DNA of 64,000 bases, taken from NCBI GenBank assembly GCA_028768545.1, contig CP054838.1:1853501-1917500 (forward strand), given 5' to 3'. Position 1 is the first letter of the stretch. Every line of letters begins with the position of its first letter. The translations under genes and the position numbers were made by a program. The notes beneath the pieces were generated by a model. It worked only from the letters and a program-made list of their open reading frames with translations, made no database searches and was not told the DNA's origin. This DNA is from Desulfobacter sp. Lineage in GTDB: Bacteria; Desulfobacterota; Desulfobacteria; Desulfobacterales; Desulfobacteraceae. Positions 29,480 to 37,727 of the stretch are shown here, in pieces.

Positions 29480-30292
29480 TCAGGAAAAAAATCCAGGAGA
29501 TTTGTCATGGACATAATTGCCGATTCTGGTGATATGCTCTTTTTCTTCTGGCAAAAGGGGGCCTTTTTCCAGGGCGGTCAGTGCATGGGTCATCTGGTCC
29601 ATATTTTTAGGACCGCACAAACAGATGTTCACCCTGGGGTCTGACAGGGAAAATCGGTAGCAGTCCCTTGCCTTGAGCGGTGCTTGACCTTTGGGCATCT
29701 GCCGTTGGGATAATAGATGTCCCCACCGGGTGGCCGTATAGGTGACCAGGCCCGGGGGATTTTCTTTTTCAAATGCGGGAAAGCAGTCCATTGCCGCGCC
29801 CTGGTGGGCCGGGTTGTACCGGATATGAAAAAGATCAAACCGAGGGTCATCTGCCAATGTTTTGAACAGCCCCCGGTTATGGCCGGACAGGCCGATGAAC
29901 CGGGCCAGGCCCTTTTCTTTCATTTCCATGGCAAAATCCATGAGCCGGGCTGCGGGTGGGCTGTTGTGCCAGCCCAGCATGAGGATGTCTGCATAATCAA
30001 TGTTCATGGCCGAGAGGGCCTGTTTAAAGAAAACCTTTGTCATCATGCCCATGCGGGCATAGGTCTGGATGGAGATTACCATTTTGTCCCTGTGGCCCTG
30101 GGCCACCAGGGTGCGGATGGCTTTTTTCATGGCAGACCGTTTCCTGCCTGATCCTGAATAAAAATAGTTGCACCCCTGTTCAAAGGCTTTTTCATAGGTT
30201 CGTGCAGGTGCACCATAGCTTCCGGCAAGGCCTAAGCGGCTCACCTTTAATCCGGTTTTTCCCAGGGTGGATATTCTAAAGTCAGAATCCAT
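29480..30292 (-). CDS. Aldo/keto-reductase-fold protein lacking the catalytic tetrad
   Basis: The likely start is the ATG at 30292 (MDSDFRISTLGKTGLKVSRLGLAGS), giving 270 residues with the AKR barrel pattern (ARFIGLSGHNRGLF, ICLCGPKNMDQM). At the usual active-site positions it reads NYFYSGSGRK where active enzymes have NxFDTAxxYG, SIQTY where they have a TK, and LMLGWHN where they have LxxxH. Asp, Tyr, Lys and probably His are thus replaced. It may be a non-reductase member, a binding subunit, or use different chemistry. It lies between the Eis-like gene and the kinase-phospholyase fusion in one operon. Confidence 0.75.
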   Translation of the reverse strand: MDSDFRISTLGKTGLKVSRLGLAGSYGAPARTYEKAFEQGCNYFYSGSGRKRSAMKKAIRTLVAQGHRDKMVISIQTYARMGMMTKVFFKQALSAMNIDYADILMLGWHNSPPAARLMDFAMEMKEKGLARFIGLSGHNRGLFKTLADDPRFDLFHIRYNPAHQGAAMDCFPAFEKENPPGLVTYTATRWGHLLSQRQMPKGQAPLKARDCYRFSLSDPRVNICLCGPKNMDQMTHALTALEKGPLLPEEKEHITRIGNYVHDKSPGFFS

Positions 30293-30311
30293 TTTAGATT
30301 TTCTCCTTTGC

Positions 30312-31610
30312 CTAATACCGTTCGTAAATCCATGATTTTTGGGGCGCAAATAGCAGATCCATCAAAAGGCCCGCCTCATCCGGTTCAATGGCCGATTTAA
30401 ATCTTAAGTGCTGGTTCACAGGAAAGATATCCGGTCGGCAGTGCTGGAGCTCCTGCCATGATTTATATCCCAATACCAGGGCCGGGAAAAGGTCTTTGGG
30501 AATATTAAATGTTTTTTGGGTCTCTTTGTCATCCCCCCTGGCAATGGTCATTTTGCCATGGACAAATTTAAGGTCAATGGATTCAGTGTAGAGGTTGAGC
30601 CTTAACAGGCCTGAATAATTGTTAAACATGGTGTTTTCAAGCCTGGATTCAAGCGCAGGCCTGATCCGGTTCAAAAAACCTGTGCTGTCCCAAATTTTAA
30701 TCTGCCAGGCATAGGGCCTTGAATGGACCGCCCCCATGGCCATGGCCATTTGTCCTGCAGGGGAGGCCGGGGGCAGATTGATCCGGATATGATCTTTTTC
30801 CTGCGCCCAGGCCGTTGTTTTTAGAAAATTAACCAAAGCCATAAATCCCCCATGGCTGATCTTTTCTGAAACTTCGCTGAGAATCAGTCCCTGGCCGAAT
30901 CCTTCAAAGGGGACCCTGGCATAGAAACAAGGTCTGTTTTCTTTTTCCATGATCCAGAAATCAGATCCGTATTCAGTGGCTTTTGAATGGGTGAGCAGAT
31001 ATGCCCACTCCTCTTTGGACCGGTGCACCGAAAGAGAATGGTTTTCTTGGTAGACCCTGTCCTGGTCCATGAGAAACCCGACATCCTGAACCTTTGCCCT
31101 GCGAAACTGAAATTCTGTATTCTGGGTGCTGTTTTTTTCGGCCTTGGGTTCAATATCCGGGTCCGGGATAAGGGTCAGGGGCAGGTTCACGTGGTGTTCG
31201 AGTTCAACGGCCCAGTGAAATCCAAAATGATGATAAAATCCCGGGATTCCCTGGATCACGCAAAGATCATAGCCCTGTTCTCTGACATGGGCATCAAACC
31301 GGGTGTTTAGCTGTTTCATCAGCCCTTTGCCCTGGCAGGATTCACAGGTGCCCACCAGGCCCATTTCCGCCACCTTAAGGCGGATCCCGTTGAACGCCCA
31401 GGTCCATGGGATCAGGGCAAAGGCGGATACAGGATCACCTGTGGCCGGGTCAGCCATGGCAAACCAGTTTTCTTTTTTCATTCTGGGCAGATGGGCAGAA
31501 AAGACACGGGCCAGATCCCCCACTTTTTCAGGGTGAAATACCCGGTTGAGCAGGGTTGAAATTTTTTCCAGATCCTGGTCTGTCGTTGGTGTTTTAAATA
31601 TATATGTCAT
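30312..31610 (-). CDS. Eis-like GNAT N-acetyltransferase with C-terminal sterol-carrier-like domain
   Basis: A 432-residue protein with the enhanced-intracellular-survival (Eis) layout: an N-terminal GNAT domain (VAEMGLVGTCESCQGKGLMKQL, the acetyl-CoA loop), a second GNAT-like half, and a C-terminal SCP2-like domain (about residues 330-432). Its length is typical. Eis-type enzymes acetylate amines such as aminoglycosides, lysine or polyamines. Within this operon, which also encodes a kinase-phospholyase for amino alcohols, an amine substrate is plausible. It ends 20 bp upstream of the aldo/keto-reductase-like gene. Confidence 0.8.
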   Translation of the reverse strand: MTYIFKTPTTDQDLEKISTLLNRVFHPEKVGDLARVFSAHLPRMKKENWFAMADPATGDPVSAFALIPWTWAFNGIRLKVAEMGLVGTCESCQGKGLMKQLNTRFDAHVREQGYDLCVIQGIPGFYHHFGFHWAVELEHHVNLPLTLIPDPDIEPKAEKNSTQNTEFQFRRAKVQDVGFLMDQDRVYQENHSLSVHRSKEEWAYLLTHSKATEYGSDFWIMEKENRPCFYARVPFEGFGQGLILSEVSEKISHGGFMALVNFLKTTAWAQEKDHIRINLPPASPAGQMAMAMGAVHSRPYAWQIKIWDSTGFLNRIRPALESRLENTMFNNYSGLLRLNLYTESIDLKFVHGKMTIARGDDKETQKTFNIPKDLFPALVLGYKSWQELQHCRPDIFPVNQHLRFKSAIEPDEAGLLMDLLFAPQKSWIYERY

Positions 31611-31676
31611 TATGGGTTTCCTTTGTCATGCCCCTGGCATCCCTGAACCCGGGCGGTTTATCCTTTGCGTTTAAAA

Positions 31677-32519
31677 TCAAATAGAGGATTTGTAGTCAAG
31701 GGTCATTCCCACCCCCACTTCCCGAACCTGTGCCACCTTTGACAGGGCGATTTTTGAACTCAGATCCGTGCAGTGGCAGGCATGGACTGCTGCCGGGGCA
31801 AGATCCTTGAAAAATGCCAGGGTGGGATCCAGCTGAGATTGGGGCGGGTCTAAAAGGTGAAATCCCCCGATAACGTCGGCCACCCGGGTCTGGTTGCAGA
31901 TGTTTTGGGCATGGGCAATGGTGTTGCAGATGCCTGAATGGGCACAGCCTGCGATGATCACAAGGCCCTGGTCTGATTCATAGACCAGGGCGGAATCGTC
32001 CAGGATATGATCAGGCCCGCCTGTGTCCTGTTTAACCCCGATGGTGGTTTTGCCTTCAAAATCGTTTTTCCTGGGGATTTGCCCCAAAAAGGTCAGTCCC
32101 GGAAAAAGACAAACAGGTTCCCGGATCAGCCTGAGTTCCATGTGGCACTCGGCTTTTTTTTTGGAGACCAGACTTCCCAGTTCCGGTATCCCGTCCATGG
32201 AAACCGAGGTGAACATGTCTGGATGACCTGTGAGGACCGGCCGTTTATACGCCCTGTTTTCAATGGCCAGTTCAGTCAGATATTGAATATAATGAAAAAG
32301 ACCCCAGGTATGATCCAGGTGGCTGTGTGAGATGACCAGATGATCCAGACAGGAAAGATCTTTTCCCATTTTTCCGGCGTTTTTAAGAAAAAGATCAGAG
32401 TATCCCGTATCAAAGAGCAGTGTTTTGTCTTTCTCCTCAATGAGCAGGGAAAGTCCGGGTTCTGCGGTGAAATATCTGTCAATCAGGGTATTATTGTCAA
32501 CCAATACGGTGAGTTTCAT
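31677..32519 (-). CDS. Metallo-beta-lactamase-fold hydrolase
   Basis: The start ATG 32519 is preceded by GGAGG at a good distance; the open frame upstream of it is not expected to be translated. The 280-residue protein has the metal motif SHSHLDHTWG (HxHxDH), a CAHSG histidine and a late GGFHLL histidine. The layout is like the MBL proteins annotated as dihydropterin ribofuranosylaminobenzene-phosphate synthases, a family whose real substrates are mostly unknown. It follows the GNAT gene by about 35 bp on the same strand and is part of the operon that ends with the kinase-phospholyase. Confidence 0.82.
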   Translation of the reverse strand: MKLTVLVDNNTLIDRYFTAEPGLSLLIEEKDKTLLFDTGYSDLFLKNAGKMGKDLSCLDHLVISHSHLDHTWGLFHYIQYLTELAIENRAYKRPVLTGHPDMFTSVSMDGIPELGSLVSKKKAECHMELRLIREPVCLFPGLTFLGQIPRKNDFEGKTTIGVKQDTGGPDHILDDSALVYESDQGLVIIAGCAHSGICNTIAHAQNICNQTRVADVIGGFHLLDPPQSQLDPTLAFFKDLAPAAVHACHCTDLSSKIALSKVAQVREVGVGMTLDYKSSI

Positions 32520-32553
32520 AGGGGCGCCTCCTGGGTTCGGGTCATTCCGGTGT

Positions 32554-33171
32554 TTATTGGTTACCGACTTTCGGGGGTCGGAGCAAAATGGTGTACGAGG
32601 CTGCGGTAAACGGTTCTTTGATGGTTTTGACAGGTTCAAATCCCAGGTTTTGGTAGAACCTGAAGTTTTTGGGGGTAAAGCTTTCCGCATACACCGCCCG
32701 GCCAAGATCATCAATTTGCCTTAACACTTTTGTCATTATGCTTTTTCCAAGACCTTTTCCCTGGCAGTTTGGGGCTATGCCCAGAATGGACAAATACCAG
32801 GATTGTCCGGGGACCAGGCCCTGGGACTGCCCAGCCATAAAGTCCACCATGGTGCAATATGCCCTAAGGCTGTCCCGGCCCAGATGATGATCGATAAAAT
32901 CTTTTTTCCGGTCTGATAATTTTTTTTCTGTCACAGTATCCATGGGTTTGGCCCAAATGGATGCCCCCGAAGTCCGATCCTGGGTAAATACCACCCGGCC
33001 ATGGTCCTTTGCCTCTTTAAGGGCATAATCCATATAGCAGAACATGGCCTGTTTTGCCTTTTTCGGGTCTTTAAAACTTTGTTTTTCCAGGGTGATGTAA
33101 AAGGGGTCCAGGATCAGGGCGGAATAGAGAGCCTTTGCGACCGGCTGATTCATAAAGGTATAAGGGGGCAT
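32554..33171 (-). CDS. GNAT-family N-acetyltransferase
   Basis: About 205 residues with the acetyl-CoA-binding motif LGIAPNCQGKGLGKSIM and the following YAESFTPKNFRFYQNLGFEPV, the classic GNAT motif A and B pair. Two ATGs are available (33177 and 33171). The second lies at the better distance from AGGA and is chosen. It is the first gene of the minus-strand operon running to 27161. The acceptor substrate is not apparent. Confidence 0.82.
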   Translation of the reverse strand: MPPYTFMNQPVAKALYSALILDPFYITLEKQSFKDPKKAKQAMFCYMDYALKEAKDHGRVVFTQDRTSGASIWAKPMDTVTEKKLSDRKKDFIDHHLGRDSLRAYCTMVDFMAGQSQGLVPGQSWYLSILGIAPNCQGKGLGKSIMTKVLRQIDDLGRAVYAESFTPKNFRFYQNLGFEPVKTIKEPFTAASYTILLRPPKVGNQ

Positions 33172-33471
33172 GATCATTTCCTGCTTTTATTATATCAAAC
33201 CAGACCCATACCATATATGTCCAGGTTAAATCAATGTATGGCATGGGCCCTGATCCACCATCAAGGCCCCATTTCCTTTATTGCCAAGGTTTTGCGGCAG
33301 ACGATTACAGGGGTAGCCTTGGTGCCTTTAATCTGCCAAATTTTATGTATCAAGCCTACAATCCGCTTCCATCCTCAGAGTTATAGATAGGCAAAGACTC
33401 GATCCTGATTTGATTTACAGCACCTGAGCTAACCGACTCTTTTTACAAGCGAACCCGTTTTGATGGGGTAA
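33172..33471. other. Intergenic region with no recognised gene
   Basis: About 300 bp between the divergently used end of a sigma-54 activator gene and the first gene of the GNAT operon. It should hold the promoter of the GNAT operon (minus strand). An open frame crosses part of it, but it has no ribosome site and no recognisable protein pattern. I saw no RNA gene or clear hairpin here. Confidence 0.4.
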
Positions 33472-34863
33472 TCATTTCTGCAAAGGGATGTCCCATTTTT
33501 TCATATATTTCCATACTGCTGTCCGGCTTTTCCCAATTTGTCGGGCCACCTCCGCCTTGTTCCAACCGTGTTTTTCTAATAGTCGGATCAATTTATCCTT
33601 GTTAACCTTCTGTTTTTTTACAAACCCTGCCGGGGAATGTATCGAGGTGTCATAAGATTCCGTCTGACCTGGCTTGCGGATTTCGATGGGCAGGTGCGCT
33701 ATACCAATTTTATCTTTATCACAAAGGACAAAGGCATGTTCAATTGCATTTTCAAGTTCTCGGACATTGCCGATCCAGGGATGCTCAATGATCCGTTTCA
33801 TGGCGTTTGTATCCGCCTGTTTAATGGACTTACCCTCCCGTTGATTCCCTTTTTTTATAAAGTGTTTTACCAGAAGGGGGATGTCATCCCGGCGTTCCCG
33901 CAGCGGCGGAACCCGGATGGGGAAAACCTTGAGGCGGTAAAAAAGATCTTCCCGGAATATACCTTCCCGGGACAGTTGGAACAGATCCTTGTGGGTGGCG
34001 GCTATGACACGGATATCGATTTTTATTTTCTTTGAATCACCCACCCGCTCAATTTCTCTTTCCTGGAGAACCCTCAGAAGCTTCACTTGCATATATGGTG
34101 TCAGTTCTCCGATTTCATCTAAAAAAATGGTGCCGCCATGGGCTTCTTCAAACCGGCCTTTCCTGTCTCGGTGAGCGCCTGTAAACGCCCCTTTGACATG
34201 GCCGAACAGCTCGCTTTCCAGGAGGGTTTCGCTTAGGGCTGAGCAGTTTACCGTTACCATGGGCTTGTCTGCAAACTGCCCCAGGTAATGGATGGCACCT
34301 GCCACCAGCTCTTTACCTGTACCGCTTTCCCCCTGGATCAGAATATTGGCCCGGCTTTTGGAAGCGGCTCTCACGGCATCAAATACATTCTGCATGGCTG
34401 CGCTTTTGCCAATGATACTGCCCAAGCTATAGTTTTTTTTCAGTTTTCTCTGGGCTTCCTCTGCCCTTTGTTTGATTTTTTTAAGTTCGGTCAGATCGGT
34501 AACGGTCTCCACAATACCGAGGGTCCGCCCGTCTTTATCCCTGGCCAGCCTGGCATTCTTTATCACGGGGACTTCATACCCTTTTTTGTGACGGATAAAG
34601 CATTCTTTTGCTTCTGTTCTGCCATGCTTGAGAACACCGCAGGTATTGACGTCTGCCGGGCACATTTTTCCAAAGCATCGGCTGCATTCGATCAGGCGGC
34701 ATGTTTTTCCCACGGCCTCGCCTGCCTTATACCCGCTGATTTTTTCCATGGATTTGTTCCAGGATGTTATGTTGCCTTTAGCATCTAAGGTGAACAGCCC
34801 CTCTGCCATGGTGTCCAGGATCTGATTTAGAAAAGTTACATTCCAGATTTCATGTGTTTGCAT
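33472..34863 (-). CDS. Sigma-54-dependent activator with a Cys-rich PAS sensor domain
   Basis: The start is taken as ATG 34863 (MQTHEIWNVTFLNQIL), giving 463 residues. The N-terminal PAS domain (about 10-125) contains the block CRLIECSRCFGKMCPADVNTC, five cysteines within 25 residues, which suggests binding of a metal, metalloid or Fe-S cluster, or a thiol switch. The AAA+ core follows (ESGTGKE, GAFTGA, TIFLDEIGE), with a C-terminal helix-turn-helix (NKAEVARQIGKSRTAVWKYM). It is divergent from the thioredoxin-RACE-transporter operon, whose promoter carries a sigma-54 element at 35153-35168. Repeated GTAACG elements lie between the two genes. Control of that operon is therefore strongly suggested. 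Confidence 0.9.
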   Translation of the reverse strand: MQTHEIWNVTFLNQILDTMAEGLFTLDAKGNITSWNKSMEKISGYKAGEAVGKTCRLIECSRCFGKMCPADVNTCGVLKHGRTEAKECFIRHKKGYEVPVIKNARLARDKDGRTLGIVETVTDLTELKKIKQRAEEAQRKLKKNYSLGSIIGKSAAMQNVFDAVRAASKSRANILIQGESGTGKELVAGAIHYLGQFADKPMVTVNCSALSETLLESELFGHVKGAFTGAHRDRKGRFEEAHGGTIFLDEIGELTPYMQVKLLRVLQEREIERVGDSKKIKIDIRVIAATHKDLFQLSREGIFREDLFYRLKVFPIRVPPLRERRDDIPLLVKHFIKKGNQREGKSIKQADTNAMKRIIEHPWIGNVRELENAIEHAFVLCDKDKIGIAHLPIEIRKPGQTESYDTSIHSPAGFVKKQKVNKDKLIRLLEKHGWNKAEVARQIGKSRTAVWKYMKKWDIPLQK

Positions 34864-34883
34864 TGTTGATCCTTTTTTATAGA

Positions 34884-34914
34884 GTAACGCTTGTTTGTCT
34901 GATCGTAACGTTAC
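34884..34914. promoter_or_regulatory. Candidate upstream activator site 1 (GTAACG repeats)
   Basis: GTAACG occurs at 34884-34889 and 34905-34910, 21 bp apart (two helical turns), and the second copy is part of the palindrome GTAACGTTAC. It lies 21 bp upstream of the activator's own start and about 240 bp upstream of the sigma-54 promoter on the other side, so it could serve both activation and autoregulation. Confidence 0.55.
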
Positions 34915-35031
34915 TATAATTATCAAAGAGGGGGCGAGTCTAATTTTTAATTATATTCCGGTAAAAGAGCGCCAATTAACATTCTAAAAAGATAACATTT
35001 ATTCCGGAAAGTCAAAAGAAATATAAAAAAC

Positions 35032-35057
35032 CGTTACTAACGTTTTGTTTGCGTTAC
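35032..35057. promoter_or_regulatory. Candidate upstream activator site 2 (CGTTAC repeats)
   Basis: CGTTAC occurs at 35032-35037 and 35052-35057, 20 bp apart, the same element as site 1 in the opposite orientation. It is centred about 110 bp upstream of the -24/-12 promoter at 35153, a normal distance for a sigma-54 activator binding site. Confidence 0.55.
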
Positions 35058-35152
35058 CTTTTGTGCAGATCCGGCCCTCAGTTAGAGCAATTGTATATCT
35101 AAAATCACAATTTTGCCTATTATATCGTACAGTTATATTTTGCTGATTAATC

Positions 35153-35168
35153 TGGCATGAAATTTGAA
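35153..35168 (+). promoter_or_regulatory. Sigma-54 (-24/-12) promoter for the trx-RACE operon
   Basis: The sequence TGGCATGAAATTTGAA matches the consensus TGGCACG-N4-TTGC at all but two positions with the exact GG-to-G spacing. It lies 48 bp before the thioredoxin start codon and downstream of the divergent sigma-54 activator gene and its candidate binding sites. Confidence 0.65.
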
Positions 35169-35215
35169 TTTCTTAAGTGCTAAACCACATCTTAAATACT
35201 GAATAAGAGGTAAGC

Positions 35216-35521
35216 ATGGATAAGGTAGAATTTGAAAATCATCTAAAGGGAAAAATCGTTCTGGCGGATTTTAGCGCATCATGGTGTGGGCCCTGCGTGG
35301 CAATGGCACCTGTGATTAAGGAAGTCGCCCGTTCTTACGATGGCAGGGCTAGGGTGATGGAAATAGACATTGATCAAGAAAAACAGCTGGCCACAGACTA
35401 TATGGTTCACAGCATCCCGACATTAATCCTGTTTGAAAGCGGAAAAGAAAAACAGCGGCTGATCGGTCTACAGTCCATATCTGCCATTGAAAAAGTACTG
35501 GACGCAGTGCTGGGAACCTAA
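35216..35521 (+). CDS. Thioredoxin
   Basis: A 101-residue classical thioredoxin: active site SASWCGPCVAMAP, cis-proline HSIPTLILFESG, no signal peptide, so cytoplasmic. GAGGTAAGC provides the ribosome site. It is the first gene behind the sigma-54 promoter and is followed 51 bp later by the RACE-type corrinoid activator. It probably keeps a partner of this operon, or the Cys-rich transporter/regulator system, reduced; the partner is not identifiable from sequence. Confidence 0.92.
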   Translation: MDKVEFENHLKGKIVLADFSASWCGPCVAMAPVIKEVARSYDGRARVMEIDIDQEKQLATDYMVHSIPTLILFESGKEKQRLIGLQSISAIEKVLDAVLGT

Positions 35522-35572
35522 GATTCGGCTGAAAGCCTGGTGCAGGCCAAATTCAAAAAAGGAAGCTAAATT

Positions 35573-37657
35573 ATGGGAAAATGCATTAATCACCCTGAAA
35601 TTGAAACCCGTTACCATTGCATAAAACACGACACTTATCTTTGCCAGGATTGCCTGGAATGCCGAGACCTATATCTATACTGTAAATTCAGGCCGTCCTG
35701 CCCAATTCATTTTATGTCCAGCAAAGGATTTGATAAAGAGAAGGAAACCCTCCGGGGACCGGGGACGGTGAATGTACGGTTTTTTCCCGGAGATCATGAA
35801 ATTTTTCTGAACAAAGGGACAACTCTTTTATCAGCAGCTCAAAAAGCCGGCATTTATATCAATGCATCCTGCTCAGGCAGCGGCTCCTGCGGTAAGTGCA
35901 AGCTGATACTGGAATCCGGGAATATAGACCATCGGGAAACCCGTCTGCTGAGTCCGGGCGAAAAAGAAAAAGGCATGGTGCTGGCCTGCCAGGCTAAAAT
36001 TCTTTCCGATGTCACCGTGCGGATTCCGGAAGAGGCCCTGGAAAAAAATCTTAAGGCTGCCGGCATGGGAAAAGAGGCCACCAAAAAACTTTCAGGCCTG
36101 GTCCAGGACATTGACCCCCTGGTTAAAACCTATTCTTTAACCTTAGATCCGCCTGATTTAGACGATACGGTTTCGGACCTGGAACGGCTCAAACGTGGAT
36201 TAAAACAGCAGGGGTGCGACACATTCTCCATGAGCACTGATCTGCGGCTCATGCGTCAACTCACAAATGCAGTAAGAGAAGATAACTGGCATGTCCGGGT
36301 TGCGATTTTACAGAAAAAATGTTCCTCCCATATTGTGGATATCCAGCCGGAAAAGGACCATGTAAATCCTTTAGGGCTTGCCGTGGACCTGGGTACCACT
36401 TCCATTGTTGTTTATATTGTGAGCCTTGATACAGGAGATGTGCTCAGTGCGGCATCCGGCCATAACAGTCAGGCGGCCTGCGGTGACGATGTTATCAACC
36501 GTATTGTCTGTTCGGAAAAAGACGGTGTACAAAAATTAAAGAAAATGGCCTTGTCCACAATCAACAACCTGACCCAGCGGGCATTGGCACCCATCAATGA
36601 AACCCACAAGCATATACAAAGCATCGTGGTTTCGGGAAATACCACCATGGTTCATCTGGCATTAGGCATCCAGGCTTTGTATATCCGGCGGGAACCCTAT
36701 ATCCCTACGGTATCCGAATTTCCTGTAATCCTGGCCCGGGAGGCTGGATTAAAAGCGGCCCCCTATGCCGGCGTTTTTATTATGCCCGGACCAGCAAGCT
36801 ACGTGGGCGGGGATATTGTGTCAGGTGTCCTTTACACGGGCATACACAAAAGTCCGGAGTTGACCCTGTTCATTGACGTAGGCACCAACGGTGAAATCGT
36901 TCTGGGCAGCAATGACTTTCTTATGACGGCAGCATGTTCTGCCGGTCCGGCCTTTGAAGGCGGGGGGATCCGCTGGGGCATGAGAGCTGAATCCGGGGCT
37001 ATCGAAAAAATCCTTCTGGATCCTCTAAGCTTTGTACCGCAGTATTCAACCGTGGATGACAAACCTGCCCGGGGTATCTGCGGATCCGGTATGGTTGACC
37101 TGCTTTCGGAGATGATGGAAAAAGGGGTCATTGGTCAGGATGGAAAATTTAACCTTCCCGTTGACCATCCCCGGATGACCCTGTTCAATGAAGAACCCGT
37201 ATTTGTCCTTGAAACCGGCGATGCTGCCGCCCAGGACGAGGACATCATCTTTACGGAATCAGACATTGGGAGCTTGACCTTGAGCAAAGCTGCTGTCTAT
37301 GCCGGGTTCACCGTTCTTATTGAAGAAATCGGCATGGATTTTTCCATGGTGGAAAAGATGATCATCACCGGTGGATTTGGCCAGTACCTTGACATTGACA
37401 GGGCTGTTTCCATCGGTCTTCTGCCGGATATGGACAGGGAAAAATTCATTTATATGGGTAACTCTTCCATTGCCGGAGCCTACATGGCGCTGCTTTCCGG
37501 CGAACATCGGCGAGAAGCCATCGAGATCTGCAACAAGATGACTTATGTTGATTTTTCAAGCAATTCTAAATTTATGGACAAGTTTACCCGGGCCCAGTTT
37601 TTGCCCCATACCGATGCCCATCGTTTTCCCAGCGTTCAAATCCGGCAACCCAATTAA
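35573..37657 (+). CDS. Reductive activator of corrinoid-dependent enzymes (RACE/DUF4445: 2Fe-2S ferredoxin + ASKHA) with an N-terminal Cys/His zinc-finger-like domain
   Basis: A 694-residue protein. Residues 1-50 contain about nine Cys/His residues (CINHPEIETRYHC, HDTYLCQDCLEC, CPIHF), like a B-box zinc finger, not usual in this family. Residues about 65-150 form a 2Fe-2S ferredoxin (NASCSGSGSCGKCKL, then C at the fourth position). Residues about 270-670 form the ASKHA ATPase (AVDLGTTSIVVYIV, VVSGNTTMVHL, FIDVGTNGEIVL, ITGGFGQYLDI). Members use ATP to reduce inactivated cob(II)alamin in corrinoid methyltransferase systems. No corrinoid protein or methyltransferase is encoded within the window, so the partner must be elsewhere or of a different type. 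Confidence 0.87.
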   Translation: MGKCINHPEIETRYHCIKHDTYLCQDCLECRDLYLYCKFRPSCPIHFMSSKGFDKEKETLRGPGTVNVRFFPGDHEIFLNKGTTLLSAAQKAGIYINASCSGSGSCGKCKLILESGNIDHRETRLLSPGEKEKGMVLACQAKILSDVTVRIPEEALEKNLKAAGMGKEATKKLSGLVQDIDPLVKTYSLTLDPPDLDDTVSDLERLKRGLKQQGCDTFSMSTDLRLMRQLTNAVREDNWHVRVAILQKKCSSHIVDIQPEKDHVNPLGLAVDLGTTSIVVYIVSLDTGDVLSAASGHNSQAACGDDVINRIVCSEKDGVQKLKKMALSTINNLTQRALAPINETHKHIQSIVVSGNTTMVHLALGIQALYIRREPYIPTVSEFPVILAREAGLKAAPYAGVFIMPGPASYVGGDIVSGVLYTGIHKSPELTLFIDVGTNGEIVLGSNDFLMTAACSAGPAFEGGGIRWGMRAESGAIEKILLDPLSFVPQYSTVDDKPARGICGSGMVDLLSEMMEKGVIGQDGKFNLPVDHPRMTLFNEEPVFVLETGDAAAQDEDIIFTESDIGSLTLSKAAVYAGFTVLIEEIGMDFSMVEKMIITGGFGQYLDIDRAVSIGLLPDMDREKFIYMGNSSIAGAYMALLSGEHRREAIEICNKMTYVDFSSNSKFMDKFTRAQFLPHTDAHRFPSVQIRQPN

Positions 37658-37727
37658 CTTAGGAGGCAATATTTCCCAGTGTTCAGCAGCCTGACAAAAA
37701 ATAACACAAGAGATAATAGGTGGAATA

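Noticed and set aside
33001-33390. Plus-strand open frame across the GNAT start and intergenic region
   Set aside because: It overlaps a real gene on the other strand, lacks a ribosome site and shows no family pattern.
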